From Paludibacteraceae bacterium (GTDB taxonomy: Bacteria > Bacteroidota > Bacteroidia > Bacteroidales > Paludibacteraceae): a DNA stretch of 53,465 nucleotides. How positions within the stretch are numbered: position 1 is the stretch's first letter; every line of letters begins with the position of its first letter. Shown here in pieces: positions 8,865-16,912 of the stretch. The DNA lies in contig JAKSNZ010000010.1 in assembly GCA_024405855.1 (NCBI GenBank), forward strand, positions 1 to 53,465. Reading direction: 5' to 3'. Below the pieces are notes generated by a model. It was not told where the DNA came from. It searched no databases and saw nothing but the letters and a program-made list of their open reading frames with translations. Position numbers and translations under genes: made by a program.

Positions 8865-9128
8865 ATGAAGGCATCAAACCTATTGGCATTCATCGCTGGA
8901 GTTGCAGCAGGTGCCGCAGCAGGAATCCTATTAGCCCCTGACAAAGGAGACAAGACAAGAGCAAAAATAGTTGCATTACTTGAAGAGAAGGGCATTTCAA
9001 AAGACAAGTTTGAGGACATCATTGGCAGAGTCAAGTCAAAAATCAATGAATATACAGACATGTCAGACATTGAAATAGCCATTGACGAGTCTTTGAAAGA
9101 GGAAGAGGATTCTGAAGAAACCAAATAA
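8865..9128 (+). CDS. YtxH-domain protein
   Basis: This small 87-residue protein has an N-terminal hydrophobic segment rich in Ala and Gly (LLAFIAGVAAGAAAGILLAPD, about residues 5-25), the hallmark of YtxH proteins. A charged, acidic helical tail ending in EEEDSEETK follows. YtxH proteins are often linked to general stress responses, but no biochemical activity is established. It is the first gene of a three-gene operon and has its own strong promoter match. Confidence 0.85.
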   Translation: MKASNLLAFIAGVAAGAAAGILLAPDKGDKTRAKIVALLEEKGISKDKFEDIIGRVKSKINEYTDMSDIEIAIDESLKEEEDSEETK

Positions 9129-9131
9129 TAT

Positions 9132-9497
9132 ATGGACACAGAGTATCAAAGATTTTTAGACGAGGCAAAAAACTACATAGGCCTCCGATACCGTATGCTC
9201 AAACTTGAGTTGCTTGAAAAACTGTCAAGTATAATTGCCATTCTGGTATTGGTGCTTATTGTTGTTGTGCTTTTGCTTGCAGCCTTGACATACTTTGCTA
9301 TTGCCGCCGCATACGCCCTAAAGCCTATACTTGGTGGCATCGGTTACAGTTTCTGTCTGCTTGGCGGAATATTTGTAATACTTGTTGTCATTATTGCTCT
9401 ACTGAGGAAACCGCTGATTGTCAATCCGCTCATCAAATCGCTTAGTGCCATTCTCTTCAATGAGAATGAGGAAGATGAAACAACCGATATAAAATAA
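9132..9497 (+). CDS. Holin superfamily III (DUF1469-like) membrane protein
   Basis: The 121-residue protein has an amphipathic N-terminus (DEAKNYIGLRYRMLKLELLEKL) and two long membrane helices at about 35-62 and 70-95, then an acidic tail. This matches the phage-holin-III/DUF1469 family that commonly accompanies YtxH genes in Bacteroidota. The holin name is historical and no lysis function is implied, since no phage genes are present. It starts 3 bases after the YtxH stop. Confidence 0.8.
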   Translation: MDTEYQRFLDEAKNYIGLRYRMLKLELLEKLSSIIAILVLVLIVVVLLLAALTYFAIAAAYALKPILGGIGYSFCLLGGIFVILVVIIALLRKPLIVNPLIKSLSAILFNENEEDETTDIK

Positions 9498-9757
9498 TGA
9501 AATACAGTAAAATAAAAAACCTTGAACAACTACAGTCAGAAAAGGCTTTAATTTCACGACAACTTGCACAAAGTGAAAAAAAGCTGGACACTAAATTCAT
9601 AATTGCAAAAAGGCACACTAAGGACTTATTGTCATTTCCTCTGATGATTAAAAGGGTTGTAGGCAGTATTTTGTCATTAGACACAATACTATCAAATCCA
9701 GCCCTCATGTTTAAGGCAGGTTCAGCCTTAGGCAAAAGGCTTTTTGCTAAGAAATGA
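9497..9757 (+). CDS. Small conserved-type protein of the YtxH operon
   Basis: The 86-residue protein starts inside the stop codon of the preceding gene (TAATG), so it is translationally coupled. The first 35 residues are charged and probably coiled (LEQLQSEKALISRQLAQSEK), and the C-terminal half is hydrophobic with a basic end (LFAKK). I do not recognise a named domain. Its place as third gene of the trio, before a terminator, suggests it works with the YtxH and holin-like proteins at the membrane. Confidence 0.7.
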   Translation: MKYSKIKNLEQLQSEKALISRQLAQSEKKLDTKFIIAKRHTKDLLSFPLMIKRVVGSILSLDTILSNPALMFKAGSALGKRLFAKK

Positions 9758-9763
9758 GACTCA

Positions 9764-9804
9764 GTTAAGCCATTCCGTTGTATACGGAACGGCTTAACTT
9801 TTTT
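9764..9804 (+). terminator. Intrinsic terminator of the YtxH trio
   Basis: A 15-bp stem (9764-9778 with 9784-9798, one G-U pair) with a five-base loop is followed by six T's. It ends the three-gene operon 7 bases after its last stop codon. Confidence 0.9.
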
Positions 9805-9828
9805 ATAAAAACTTTAATTCAAATATAA

Positions 9829-11901
9829 ATGACCAAATCCGTACTTAAACTGACCGTAATTTCGGCACTATTTTTTGGCATTGCGTCAACATCATTAGGA
9901 CAGTCAATAGAGATTGTCAAGACGTCAGTTACAAACATTCTTTGCACAGGAGACACTACAGGTGTTGCAAATTTTGTTGTTATTGGTGGAGCCCCTGCCT
10001 TTACAGCCACTTGTCATGATGTTTTAGGAGCTAAAGAGGCTGGTTTTGTTTCAATAACCAACAGAAACGTAGCCGTTTCCAAACTATATGCAGGTAAATT
10101 TGTTATAGAACTTACTGACGCAGACGGAGAGAGCACTTATTCTGATGAATTTGAGGTAGCCGCTCCGCTTATACCTTTTTCCTATTTACCAAACAGCAAC
10201 GATGCAACCTGCTTTGGCAGTGCAACAGGTAAGATTTTTGGAGAGGCGACAGGCGGTCAACTGCCATACCTGTATTCCATCAGAAACATTGACACACCTT
10301 ATACCGCAGGTAACAACACAGGTGTATTCTCTGACCTGCCTACAGGAAGATACATTGCCACGGTAACAGACCATAATAATTGCAAGCAAACAGCAGACAC
10401 CATTACAATAGGTTCTCCTGAAGAGATAACAGTAGCAGACCCTGACAAGAAACCTGCCGCTACTGTTGTATGTTCAGAGGACAAGACTGCATCGGTGAAA
10501 TTCACCGTAAAAGGCAGAACTGAATTTGTTGACCCTGCCGATACTGCAACCTATTACTCTGTCAAGTTGTTTTACATTACAGAACAATATGAAATGCCTG
10601 TAACTGACTACAAACAGTCCAACAGTTTTCATCCTGTACTCAGAAAAACAAAATATTGTGAAGAGGAAGACCCTGAAACGGGAGAAACTAAAAAAGTTCC
10701 TTGCGGTTGGGACACCCTATTTAAGCAAGGTTGTCATGAGCCTTCTATAGAGTATCCTATTGACAGTCTTGGATTTGACTGCGATGACTACATTACTGTA
10801 TCAGGCTTAGGCAAAGGTGCTTACAGAATTGAATTCTATCGTGGAGCATGCACACTTGGGGCTTTCAAGGAGTTTACTGTTGAACAGACTGGAGATTTAC
10901 CAAAAACAGTACACCTGAATGCAACAAACCCTGTTTGTGACGGCTCTTCTATGACAGTATCACCTGAAATTGAAGCAAATCCTGCCGTTACAAAATATGT
11001 TTGGACACTTGGAGGTATAAATGTTGGCACCGCTAAGGATTTTGAGTACCTGTACACACTTGACGATGACAAAAGGGTTCTTCAACTTGAAGCCACTAAT
11101 AAATGCGGCTCAGTAAAATCAAATGAACTACAGATATCAGTATTGCCTCGTCCAAGTGCAATTCTTGATGCCGGAAAGAAATTCCTGTGTGAGGGAGACT
11201 CTACAGATATAACCATTCAGTTCAAAGGCACCGCTCCTTTCAACTTCACCTATCCTGGTGGAGATGAATCCACAATAAATGTGGTTGAGACAAGGCGGAT
11301 TGTTCCTACCCAAACCGCTTCATACACACTTACCACATTAAGTGATGCAAATTGCACCGCTATAATAGCAGAAGATGTAACACCAACATACATAACCATT
11401 TATCCTCAGCAAACCGTAGATTTGGATGTAACCGTACCTACACCTATGGTAAGCGGCAGATTTGTAACACTGACCGCCACACCTGGTTTTGTTTCTTACA
11501 CTTTTGATATGAATGACGGTATCTTGGCTGAAAATCAGACTGACAACACCTGCAAGGTTAAGAAATTCCCTTACGGAACCACAACCAATTCATTTGGTGT
11601 AAAAGTCACTGACTCAAACAGTTGTGTATGGAACGCCACAGCATCGGAAGTTATAACCGTAGATAAGTTCCCTAACATATTCACACCTAACGGAGACGGA
11701 GTAAATGACATTTTCCTTGCTGACTACTACATTGAGGTGTTTGACCGCTGGGGCACTCTGATTTATTCAGGAGACAACGGTTGGGACGGCAAACACAACG
11801 GAAAATTTGTCAATCCGGGCGTATATCTATATGTTGTAAAACTTATAGACCAAAACAATGAGGAGGTTACAATAAAGAGTACCGTAACAGTAGAAAGATA
11901 A
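9829..11901 (+). CDS. Secreted protein with type-B T9SS C-terminal sorting domain (gliding-motility-associated type)
   Basis: The 690-residue protein has a signal peptide (cut near SLG-Q, residue 25). The middle contains SprB-like and Ig/PKD-like repeats, for example the DATCFGSATGKI to TVTDHNNC stretch at about 125-185. The last 80 residues are a type-B sorting domain: FPNIFTPNGDGVND, then VFDRWGTLIY, GWDGK and PGVYLYVV. Such proteins cross the outer membrane through the type IX system and are presented on the surface. A PorE-like and a PorP/SprF-family gene follow directly, the partners usually found with type-B cargo. Several paired cysteines could form disulfides. Confidence 0.9.
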   Translation: MTKSVLKLTVISALFFGIASTSLGQSIEIVKTSVTNILCTGDTTGVANFVVIGGAPAFTATCHDVLGAKEAGFVSITNRNVAVSKLYAGKFVIELTDADGESTYSDEFEVAAPLIPFSYLPNSNDATCFGSATGKIFGEATGGQLPYLYSIRNIDTPYTAGNNTGVFSDLPTGRYIATVTDHNNCKQTADTITIGSPEEITVADPDKKPAATVVCSEDKTASVKFTVKGRTEFVDPADTATYYSVKLFYITEQYEMPVTDYKQSNSFHPVLRKTKYCEEEDPETGETKKVPCGWDTLFKQGCHEPSIEYPIDSLGFDCDDYITVSGLGKGAYRIEFYRGACTLGAFKEFTVEQTGDLPKTVHLNATNPVCDGSSMTVSPEIEANPAVTKYVWTLGGINVGTAKDFEYLYTLDDDKRVLQLEATNKCGSVKSNELQISVLPRPSAILDAGKKFLCEGDSTDITIQFKGTAPFNFTYPGGDESTINVVETRRIVPTQTASYTLTTLSDANCTAIIAEDVTPTYITIYPQQTVDLDVTVPTPMVSGRFVTLTATPGFVSYTFDMNDGILAENQTDNTCKVKKFPYGTTTNSFGVKVTDSNSCVWNATASEVITVDKFPNIFTPNGDGVNDIFLADYYIEVFDRWGTLIYSGDNGWDGKHNGKFVNPGVYLYVVKLIDQNNEEVTIKSTVTVER

Positions 11902-11913
11902 GGAGGCTCAACT

Positions 11914-14070
11914 ATGAAGACAAACAGATATATATTTCTTGGCATTGCATTAGCCGCTTGTTCAACGGTTTTTGCCAATAACAGTTCCGGCGATGCCAAA
12001 TTTCAAAGACACGATTATGCCAATGCCATAATCAAGTATCAAAGCACGCTGAAGGACAGCACAAAAACATCAGAAAGAGCAAAGAAAAGAGTTGCTTACG
12101 CCAAGTACAAGATTGGAGAGTGCCATTCATATTTGAATGAGCCTGAAAATGCTGTAAAATTCATCAGCGATGCCATTCTTTCAGGCTATGACAATGCTGA
12201 AGCATATATGTTATACGGAAAGAATCTTCAGAAGATGGGAGAATACAAGCGTGCAAGGGCTGCGTTTGAAGAGTATGAAAGATTGAATCCAAGTGACAAA
12301 CGCACACAAAAACTTAAAGAGGCATGCTCTTTTGCAATGAAACACGATGCAAAAAACCCTATATCGCCTGAGCAGCCTCTTGACGGCATAAACACAACAG
12401 GCTCAGAATATGGCATAGGTTATTATGAAAACGGCATTATGTATGCCGCCAATACAACAACCAACAAGAATGTTACAAGTAAGATGTACTACTCTGACCA
12501 TAATGACCAATATACATCTTCACGTCCTGTTGACAATATGATTAAACAGAAAAAAGGTCAAAACATTGGTACATTTGCAATTGACACCTTAAACAACATT
12601 CTATATTACAGCCGTTGTTTAAGCAATGAGGACGAAAACTACTTCATCTACAAGTCAGTTTACAAAAAAGGTAAATGGAGAAACAAAGGTGTGCTGCACA
12701 TAGGCAACCGCCACACAAATGCAACTCACCCTGCCCTGTCGCCTGACGGACGCCGCATGTATTTTACATCAAACTATAAAGGCGGTTACGGCGGAACTGA
12801 CATCTGGTACATTGAAAAGAGAGAGAACGGCAAATGGAGCCGCAAGCCTATAAACGCAGGTGCCATTGTAAATACACCCGGTAATGAGGCATTCCCGTAT
12901 GTAGTTGGCAACACACTTGTGTTTGCATCTGATAACCAAGTGGGGTTTGGAGGCTATGACCTCTACTCTGCACAAATTGACGGAGCGGCAATCTCAGGTG
13001 TGCAAAATCTGATGAGACCTGTAAACTCTTCATTTGATGACATTAATCTTATTGTATCTGAAAAAGCTGACGAGGCATTTCTTGTAAGTAGCAGAAACAA
13101 AGAGACTAATGATGACATCTACAGATTTGAAGGCATATTCTCAAGTATGATGGTATCGGGTCATGTTTATGACAAAAAAACTAACGAACCGCTTGACGGA
13201 GCGCAAGTTGTAATTAACGGAATGGGAAAAACGCAAACTGTAACTTCAGATATTGACGGATATTACTACGCCTTTATTGAAGCAGGTGACTTCTATAAAC
13301 TGCTTGCAAGCCAAGTGGGTTATCTGTCAGATATGGCAATGTTCAAATCTGAAAAAAGCACAATAGGCACATTCCCTGTTGAACAGGATTTCTATCTATC
13401 TCAAACCGCCATGTCAATAAGCGGAAGGGTTTATGACCTTGAAACCAACGAGCCATTCATTAATGAAGATGTTTTCCTTTACAAGAACGGGGAGAAGATT
13501 CAGCAGACAAAGACAGACATTTCAGGAAGATACCTGTTTACGGAACTTGAGAACGGACAGGAGTATCAGGTTAAGGTTAACAAACCTAACTTCTTGTCAA
13601 TAAGCAGCAGACCTTTTATATATAAGGAGGGTGATGGTGACAATAACAACTTTGACTTGGCTTCAATCAGTTCAAATTCATATAATCCTGCAAATCAAGG
13701 TATTGCTGGTGCATATTCTCAAAATCATGAAATTGTATTGAATGAGATTTACTATAATTTTGACAGTTCTGTACTGACTTCTGATTCCAGAGCATCGCTT
13801 GACAGAATCATTATGCTACTAAACTCAAATCCTACGCTAAAACTTGAATTCGGTTCTCACACTGACTTGCGTGGAACAGAGGAATACAATCAAAAACTAT
13901 CCGAAGCAAGAGCAAAGAGCGTTGTCCAATATCTTGTTGCAAACGGAATAAGCAGCAACCGCCTCTCTTGGAAAGGATACGGCAAATCAAGACCGATTAT
14001 TGCAAATGCAGTAACAGAAGAAGAGCATAGACTTAACCGTAGAACAACATTTAAGATAATTGAGAATTGA
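11914..14070 (+). CDS. PorE-like OmpA-family protein (TPR, PD40 propeller, carboxypeptidase-regulatory-like, OmpA)
   Basis: The protein has 718 residues. The signal sequence carries a possible lipobox (LAAC, Cys 16). Tetratricopeptide repeats lie at about 25-130, a WD40-like PD40 beta-propeller at about 230-400 (HPALSPDGRRMYFTSN, GGTDIWY), two carboxypeptidase-regulatory-like domains at about 415-590, and an OmpA peptidoglycan-binding domain at about 610-718 (YYNFDSS to LNRRTTF). This order is that of Porphyromonas gingivalis PorE, a T9SS component thought to link the complex to peptidoglycan. A rare Shine-Dalgarno-like AAGGAGG precedes the ATG. It is probably co-transcribed with its two neighbours. 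Confidence 0.88.
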   Translation: MKTNRYIFLGIALAACSTVFANNSSGDAKFQRHDYANAIIKYQSTLKDSTKTSERAKKRVAYAKYKIGECHSYLNEPENAVKFISDAILSGYDNAEAYMLYGKNLQKMGEYKRARAAFEEYERLNPSDKRTQKLKEACSFAMKHDAKNPISPEQPLDGINTTGSEYGIGYYENGIMYAANTTTNKNVTSKMYYSDHNDQYTSSRPVDNMIKQKKGQNIGTFAIDTLNNILYYSRCLSNEDENYFIYKSVYKKGKWRNKGVLHIGNRHTNATHPALSPDGRRMYFTSNYKGGYGGTDIWYIEKRENGKWSRKPINAGAIVNTPGNEAFPYVVGNTLVFASDNQVGFGGYDLYSAQIDGAAISGVQNLMRPVNSSFDDINLIVSEKADEAFLVSSRNKETNDDIYRFEGIFSSMMVSGHVYDKKTNEPLDGAQVVINGMGKTQTVTSDIDGYYYAFIEAGDFYKLLASQVGYLSDMAMFKSEKSTIGTFPVEQDFYLSQTAMSISGRVYDLETNEPFINEDVFLYKNGEKIQQTKTDISGRYLFTELENGQEYQVKVNKPNFLSISSRPFIYKEGDGDNNNFDLASISSNSYNPANQGIAGAYSQNHEIVLNEIYYNFDSSVLTSDSRASLDRIIMLLNSNPTLKLEFGSHTDLRGTEEYNQKLSEARAKSVVQYLVANGISSNRLSWKGYGKSRPIIANAVTEEEHRLNRRTTFKIIEN

Positions 14071-14085
14071 AAATTAATAATTAAC

Positions 14086-14117
14086 GATTCACCGATTAAC
14101 CGATTAACCGATTAACC
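14086..14117. repeat. Tandem octamer array between the PorE-like and PorP/SprF genes
   Basis: One GATTCACC and three GATTAACC units lie in tandem. The same two octamers occur in the array at 36066-36138, more than 20 kb away. No opposite-orientation array accompanies this one. It fills most of the 65-base gap between two co-directional T9SS genes. Confidence 0.85.
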
Positions 14118-14135
14118 AAATAACAACATACTAAG

Positions 14136-15062
14136 ATGATAAAACGATTTAGCAAAATAGTATTGACATTATTAATAGTTCCGGCATCGTTGCTAGCACA
14201 AAGTGATGTACAAATAAGTAATTACCAACTTACCAGAACACACTATAACCCTGCAGCAACAGGAGCGTCAATATTTGGCAACATTACAATGGTTGCAAGG
14301 CACCAATTCCTTGGTTTTGAGGGTGCTCCAACTACAGGTCTATTGAATTTTGACATGCTTGCACCAAGCATTAATTCAGGTTTTGGCTTGTCTGTAACAT
14401 ACGATAAGTTTGGTCCTCTGCAATCTTACAATGCAGTTATCAATTACGCATACCACTTAAAGACGGGTTCAAACCAATCTTTGTCATTGGGTATTGCGGC
14501 AGGAGCTCAAATACGCCAATATAACGCATCGGGGAACATATATGAAAATCCTAATGACCCTACTGAATATTATGACAAGGATACCAAAGTAAGACCTACA
14601 TTCAACTTTGGTTTGGAATATTGTCTGCAAAACTGGATTATTGGTGCTTCTCTTACAAATATTCAAAGTTATTTCTATAAGCAGGACCTAAGATTTCCAA
14701 GTGTCAACTACTATGTATACACAAAGTATAAATTTGAGGTTGGCAGGTATTGGGATTTGATTCCGGGACTTGCATTCCATTCTGACGGAATCACTTTCAA
14801 TGAAGAAATCAACTTTACCGTTCAATACACAAAACTGCTTTGGTTTGGTGCGGCTTACAGAATGAGTGACTGTTTCAAGTCAGAGAGCATTGTTCCGTAC
14901 ATTGGATTTAACATTACTGACTATGTACGCCTTGGTTATGCGTATGACTATAATTTGACACAACTGAACAAATACAACAAGGGAACTCATGAACTTTTGC
15001 TTACAATAAGGTTCAAGACCAGAGGAGATACGTTCAAGACACCAAGGTTTGCAGAATGGTAA
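14136..15062 (+). CDS. PorP/SprF family type IX secretion outer-membrane protein
   Basis: The 308-residue protein has a signal peptide (cut near SLLA-Q, residue 22). The mature N-terminus (QISNYQLTRTHYNPAATGAS) and the pattern of amphipathic strands match the PorP/SprF family of 14-strand outer-membrane barrels. Family members receive type-B cargo and often work with the sorting-domain protein encoded beside them, as SprF does for SprB. Here the partner would be the 690-residue protein two genes upstream. It is probably one of several paralogues in the genome. Confidence 0.9.
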   Translation: MIKRFSKIVLTLLIVPASLLAQSDVQISNYQLTRTHYNPAATGASIFGNITMVARHQFLGFEGAPTTGLLNFDMLAPSINSGFGLSVTYDKFGPLQSYNAVINYAYHLKTGSNQSLSLGIAAGAQIRQYNASGNIYENPNDPTEYYDKDTKVRPTFNFGLEYCLQNWIIGASLTNIQSYFYKQDLRFPSVNYYVYTKYKFEVGRYWDLIPGLAFHSDGITFNEEINFTVQYTKLLWFGAAYRMSDCFKSESIVPYIGFNITDYVRLGYAYDYNLTQLNKYNKGTHELLLTIRFKTRGDTFKTPRFAEW

Positions 15063-15076
15063 ACTCCTGAACTCAA

Positions 15077-16909
15077 ATGAATAAGGAAGAGAGACTGAAA
15101 TTAGAGGAAGAACAAATCAACAAGGCTTTTTACAGCCTTGTTGATGATTATATGGCATCACGTCACAGCAAAAAGAAGGATGTTATAATTAAGGCATTCA
15201 ATTTTGCTAAAAAGGCTCACGAAGGTATCAGGCGTATATCCGGCGAGCCTTACATTTATCATCCGTTGGCTGTGGCTCAAGTGTGTTGCAAGGAGATAGG
15301 ACTTGGCTCCACATCTATCTGTGCGGCACTTCTGCATGATGTTACAGAAGATACTGACTACACCATTGATGACATTACAAACATCTTTGGTGAGAGTGTT
15401 GGCAGAATTGTTGAGGGAATGGAGAAAATTTCAGGCGGAATTTTTGGGGAGAAGGCACAGGAGCAATCTGAGAACATGAGCAAACTTGTAATCTCTATGT
15501 CTGAAGACATCAGGGTTATTCTTATAAAGATTGCTGACCGACTTGTTAATATGAGGGAACTTGACAAGGAATCCACCAACAAGCAGTTGAAGATTGCAGA
15601 GGAAACTGAATTTATATATGCACCTCTTGCCCACAGACTTGGACTTTTCTCAATAAAGACGGAACTTGAAGACCTTTGCTTCAAATACAACTTCCCTATT
15701 GAATACAAGTTCATTCAGGAGAAACTTGACAAAGAGAGAGACAAAAGAATTGAATTGTACAACAAGTTCAAGGAGCCTATAACAACAAGACTTGAGGAGA
15801 TTGGCATAAATTTTGATATGAAAATGAGGATTAAATCCCCATATTCCATATATAAGAAGATGCAGGCAAAGAAAATAACCATTGATGAGGTTTATGACAT
15901 TCTTGGTTCCAGAATTGTTTTTGAGCCTGCCGATGGAGCGGATGAAAAACTTGAATGTTGGAAAATATATAACACCATAACAGAAATCTACAAGCCTCAC
16001 CCAAATCGCACAAGGGATTGGTTGAGCAATCCTAAACAGAGTGGCTATGAGGCTCTGCACGTTACGGTTATGGGACCTGAAGGGTATTGGATTGAGGTGC
16101 AGATTCGTACGCATCGTATGGACGATATTGCGGAGAAAGGTCTTGCCGCCCACTGGAACTACAAACAGGACTACAGTACTTCAGAGAATAAGATTGAAGA
16201 GTGGTTAAATACTGTAAATGAACTACTTAAGAACCCGGATACAGATGCCATGCACTTTCTTGAATCTTTCAAGATTTCAGAGCATGAGTCTGAATTTTAT
16301 GTATTCACTCCAAAAGGTGAGATAAAGTCTGTTTCAGCAGGGGCAACCGCTCTTGATTTTGCATTTTTAATACACTCTGACATAGGTTATCATGCAATTG
16401 GTGCAAAAGTAAACAACAAACTTGTGCCTCTAAACTATGAACTTCATAGTGGCGACCAGGTTGAGATACTTACGGCTGAGAAACAGGCTCCTAAAGAGGA
16501 GTGGCTTAAGTATGTCACCACAGCAAGGGCAAAGGACAAGATAATTTTTGCACTGAAGAAAAGCGGTGCCATTAAATCAGAAAATTCTTCAAAGGGTGTG
16601 AAGAGTTCTCTGATGAAACTTGTTCCTTGGATAGGTAGTGGAAACAAGAATAACGCTGAACAGCCTCTTTTTGCAACTCAATTTGACATAAGGGGGATTG
16701 ACAGAAAGAAAATGGTTCATGATATTGTAAGAACCATATCTGAAGCCAACGATGCCAATATAGAGAAAATTACTTTTGAGACTACTGACGGTGTGTTCCA
16801 AATGAATGTCAGCATCTATGTAAGCCAAACAAGTGACCTTCAGAAACTTTACTACAACCTGCAGAAAATTGAAGGGATAACAAGCGTTTCCAGCATCGGG
16901 GCAAGATGA
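15077..16909 (+). CDS. RelA/SpoT family (p)ppGpp synthetase/hydrolase, compact form
   Basis: The 610-residue protein keeps both catalytic halves. The HD hydrolase shows IRRISGEPYIYHP, LLHDVTEDT and KIADRLVNMREL, with metal-binding H, HD, ED and D visible. The synthetase shows MRIKSPYSIYKKM, DILGSRIVF and WIEVQIRT. A TGS domain (EFYVFTPKG) starts near residue 410 and a C-terminal ACT-like domain begins near 535. It lacks about 100 residues compared with usual bifunctional enzymes (700 or more): the Zn-finger/RIS segment between TGS and ACT is reduced to a short basic linker. It should make and degrade the stringent-response alarmone. Confidence 0.92.
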   Translation: MNKEERLKLEEEQINKAFYSLVDDYMASRHSKKKDVIIKAFNFAKKAHEGIRRISGEPYIYHPLAVAQVCCKEIGLGSTSICAALLHDVTEDTDYTIDDITNIFGESVGRIVEGMEKISGGIFGEKAQEQSENMSKLVISMSEDIRVILIKIADRLVNMRELDKESTNKQLKIAEETEFIYAPLAHRLGLFSIKTELEDLCFKYNFPIEYKFIQEKLDKERDKRIELYNKFKEPITTRLEEIGINFDMKMRIKSPYSIYKKMQAKKITIDEVYDILGSRIVFEPADGADEKLECWKIYNTITEIYKPHPNRTRDWLSNPKQSGYEALHVTVMGPEGYWIEVQIRTHRMDDIAEKGLAAHWNYKQDYSTSENKIEEWLNTVNELLKNPDTDAMHFLESFKISEHESEFYVFTPKGEIKSVSAGATALDFAFLIHSDIGYHAIGAKVNNKLVPLNYELHSGDQVEILTAEKQAPKEEWLKYVTTARAKDKIIFALKKSGAIKSENSSKGVKSSLMKLVPWIGSGNKNNAEQPLFATQFDIRGIDRKKMVHDIVRTISEANDANIEKITFETTDGVFQMNVSIYVSQTSDLQKLYYNLQKIEGITSVSSIGAR

Positions 16910-16912
16910 TTT

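Noticed and set aside
9132..9497. Holin-like protein as sign of a prophage
   Set aside because: No phage structural, lysin, integrase or attachment sequences occur nearby, and the YtxH context is chromosomal.
15650..16153. Minus-strand open frame of 167 codons inside the RelA/SpoT gene
   Set aside because: The sense strand encodes conserved catalytic motifs across the same span; the antisense product is Cys- and aromatic-rich without pattern.
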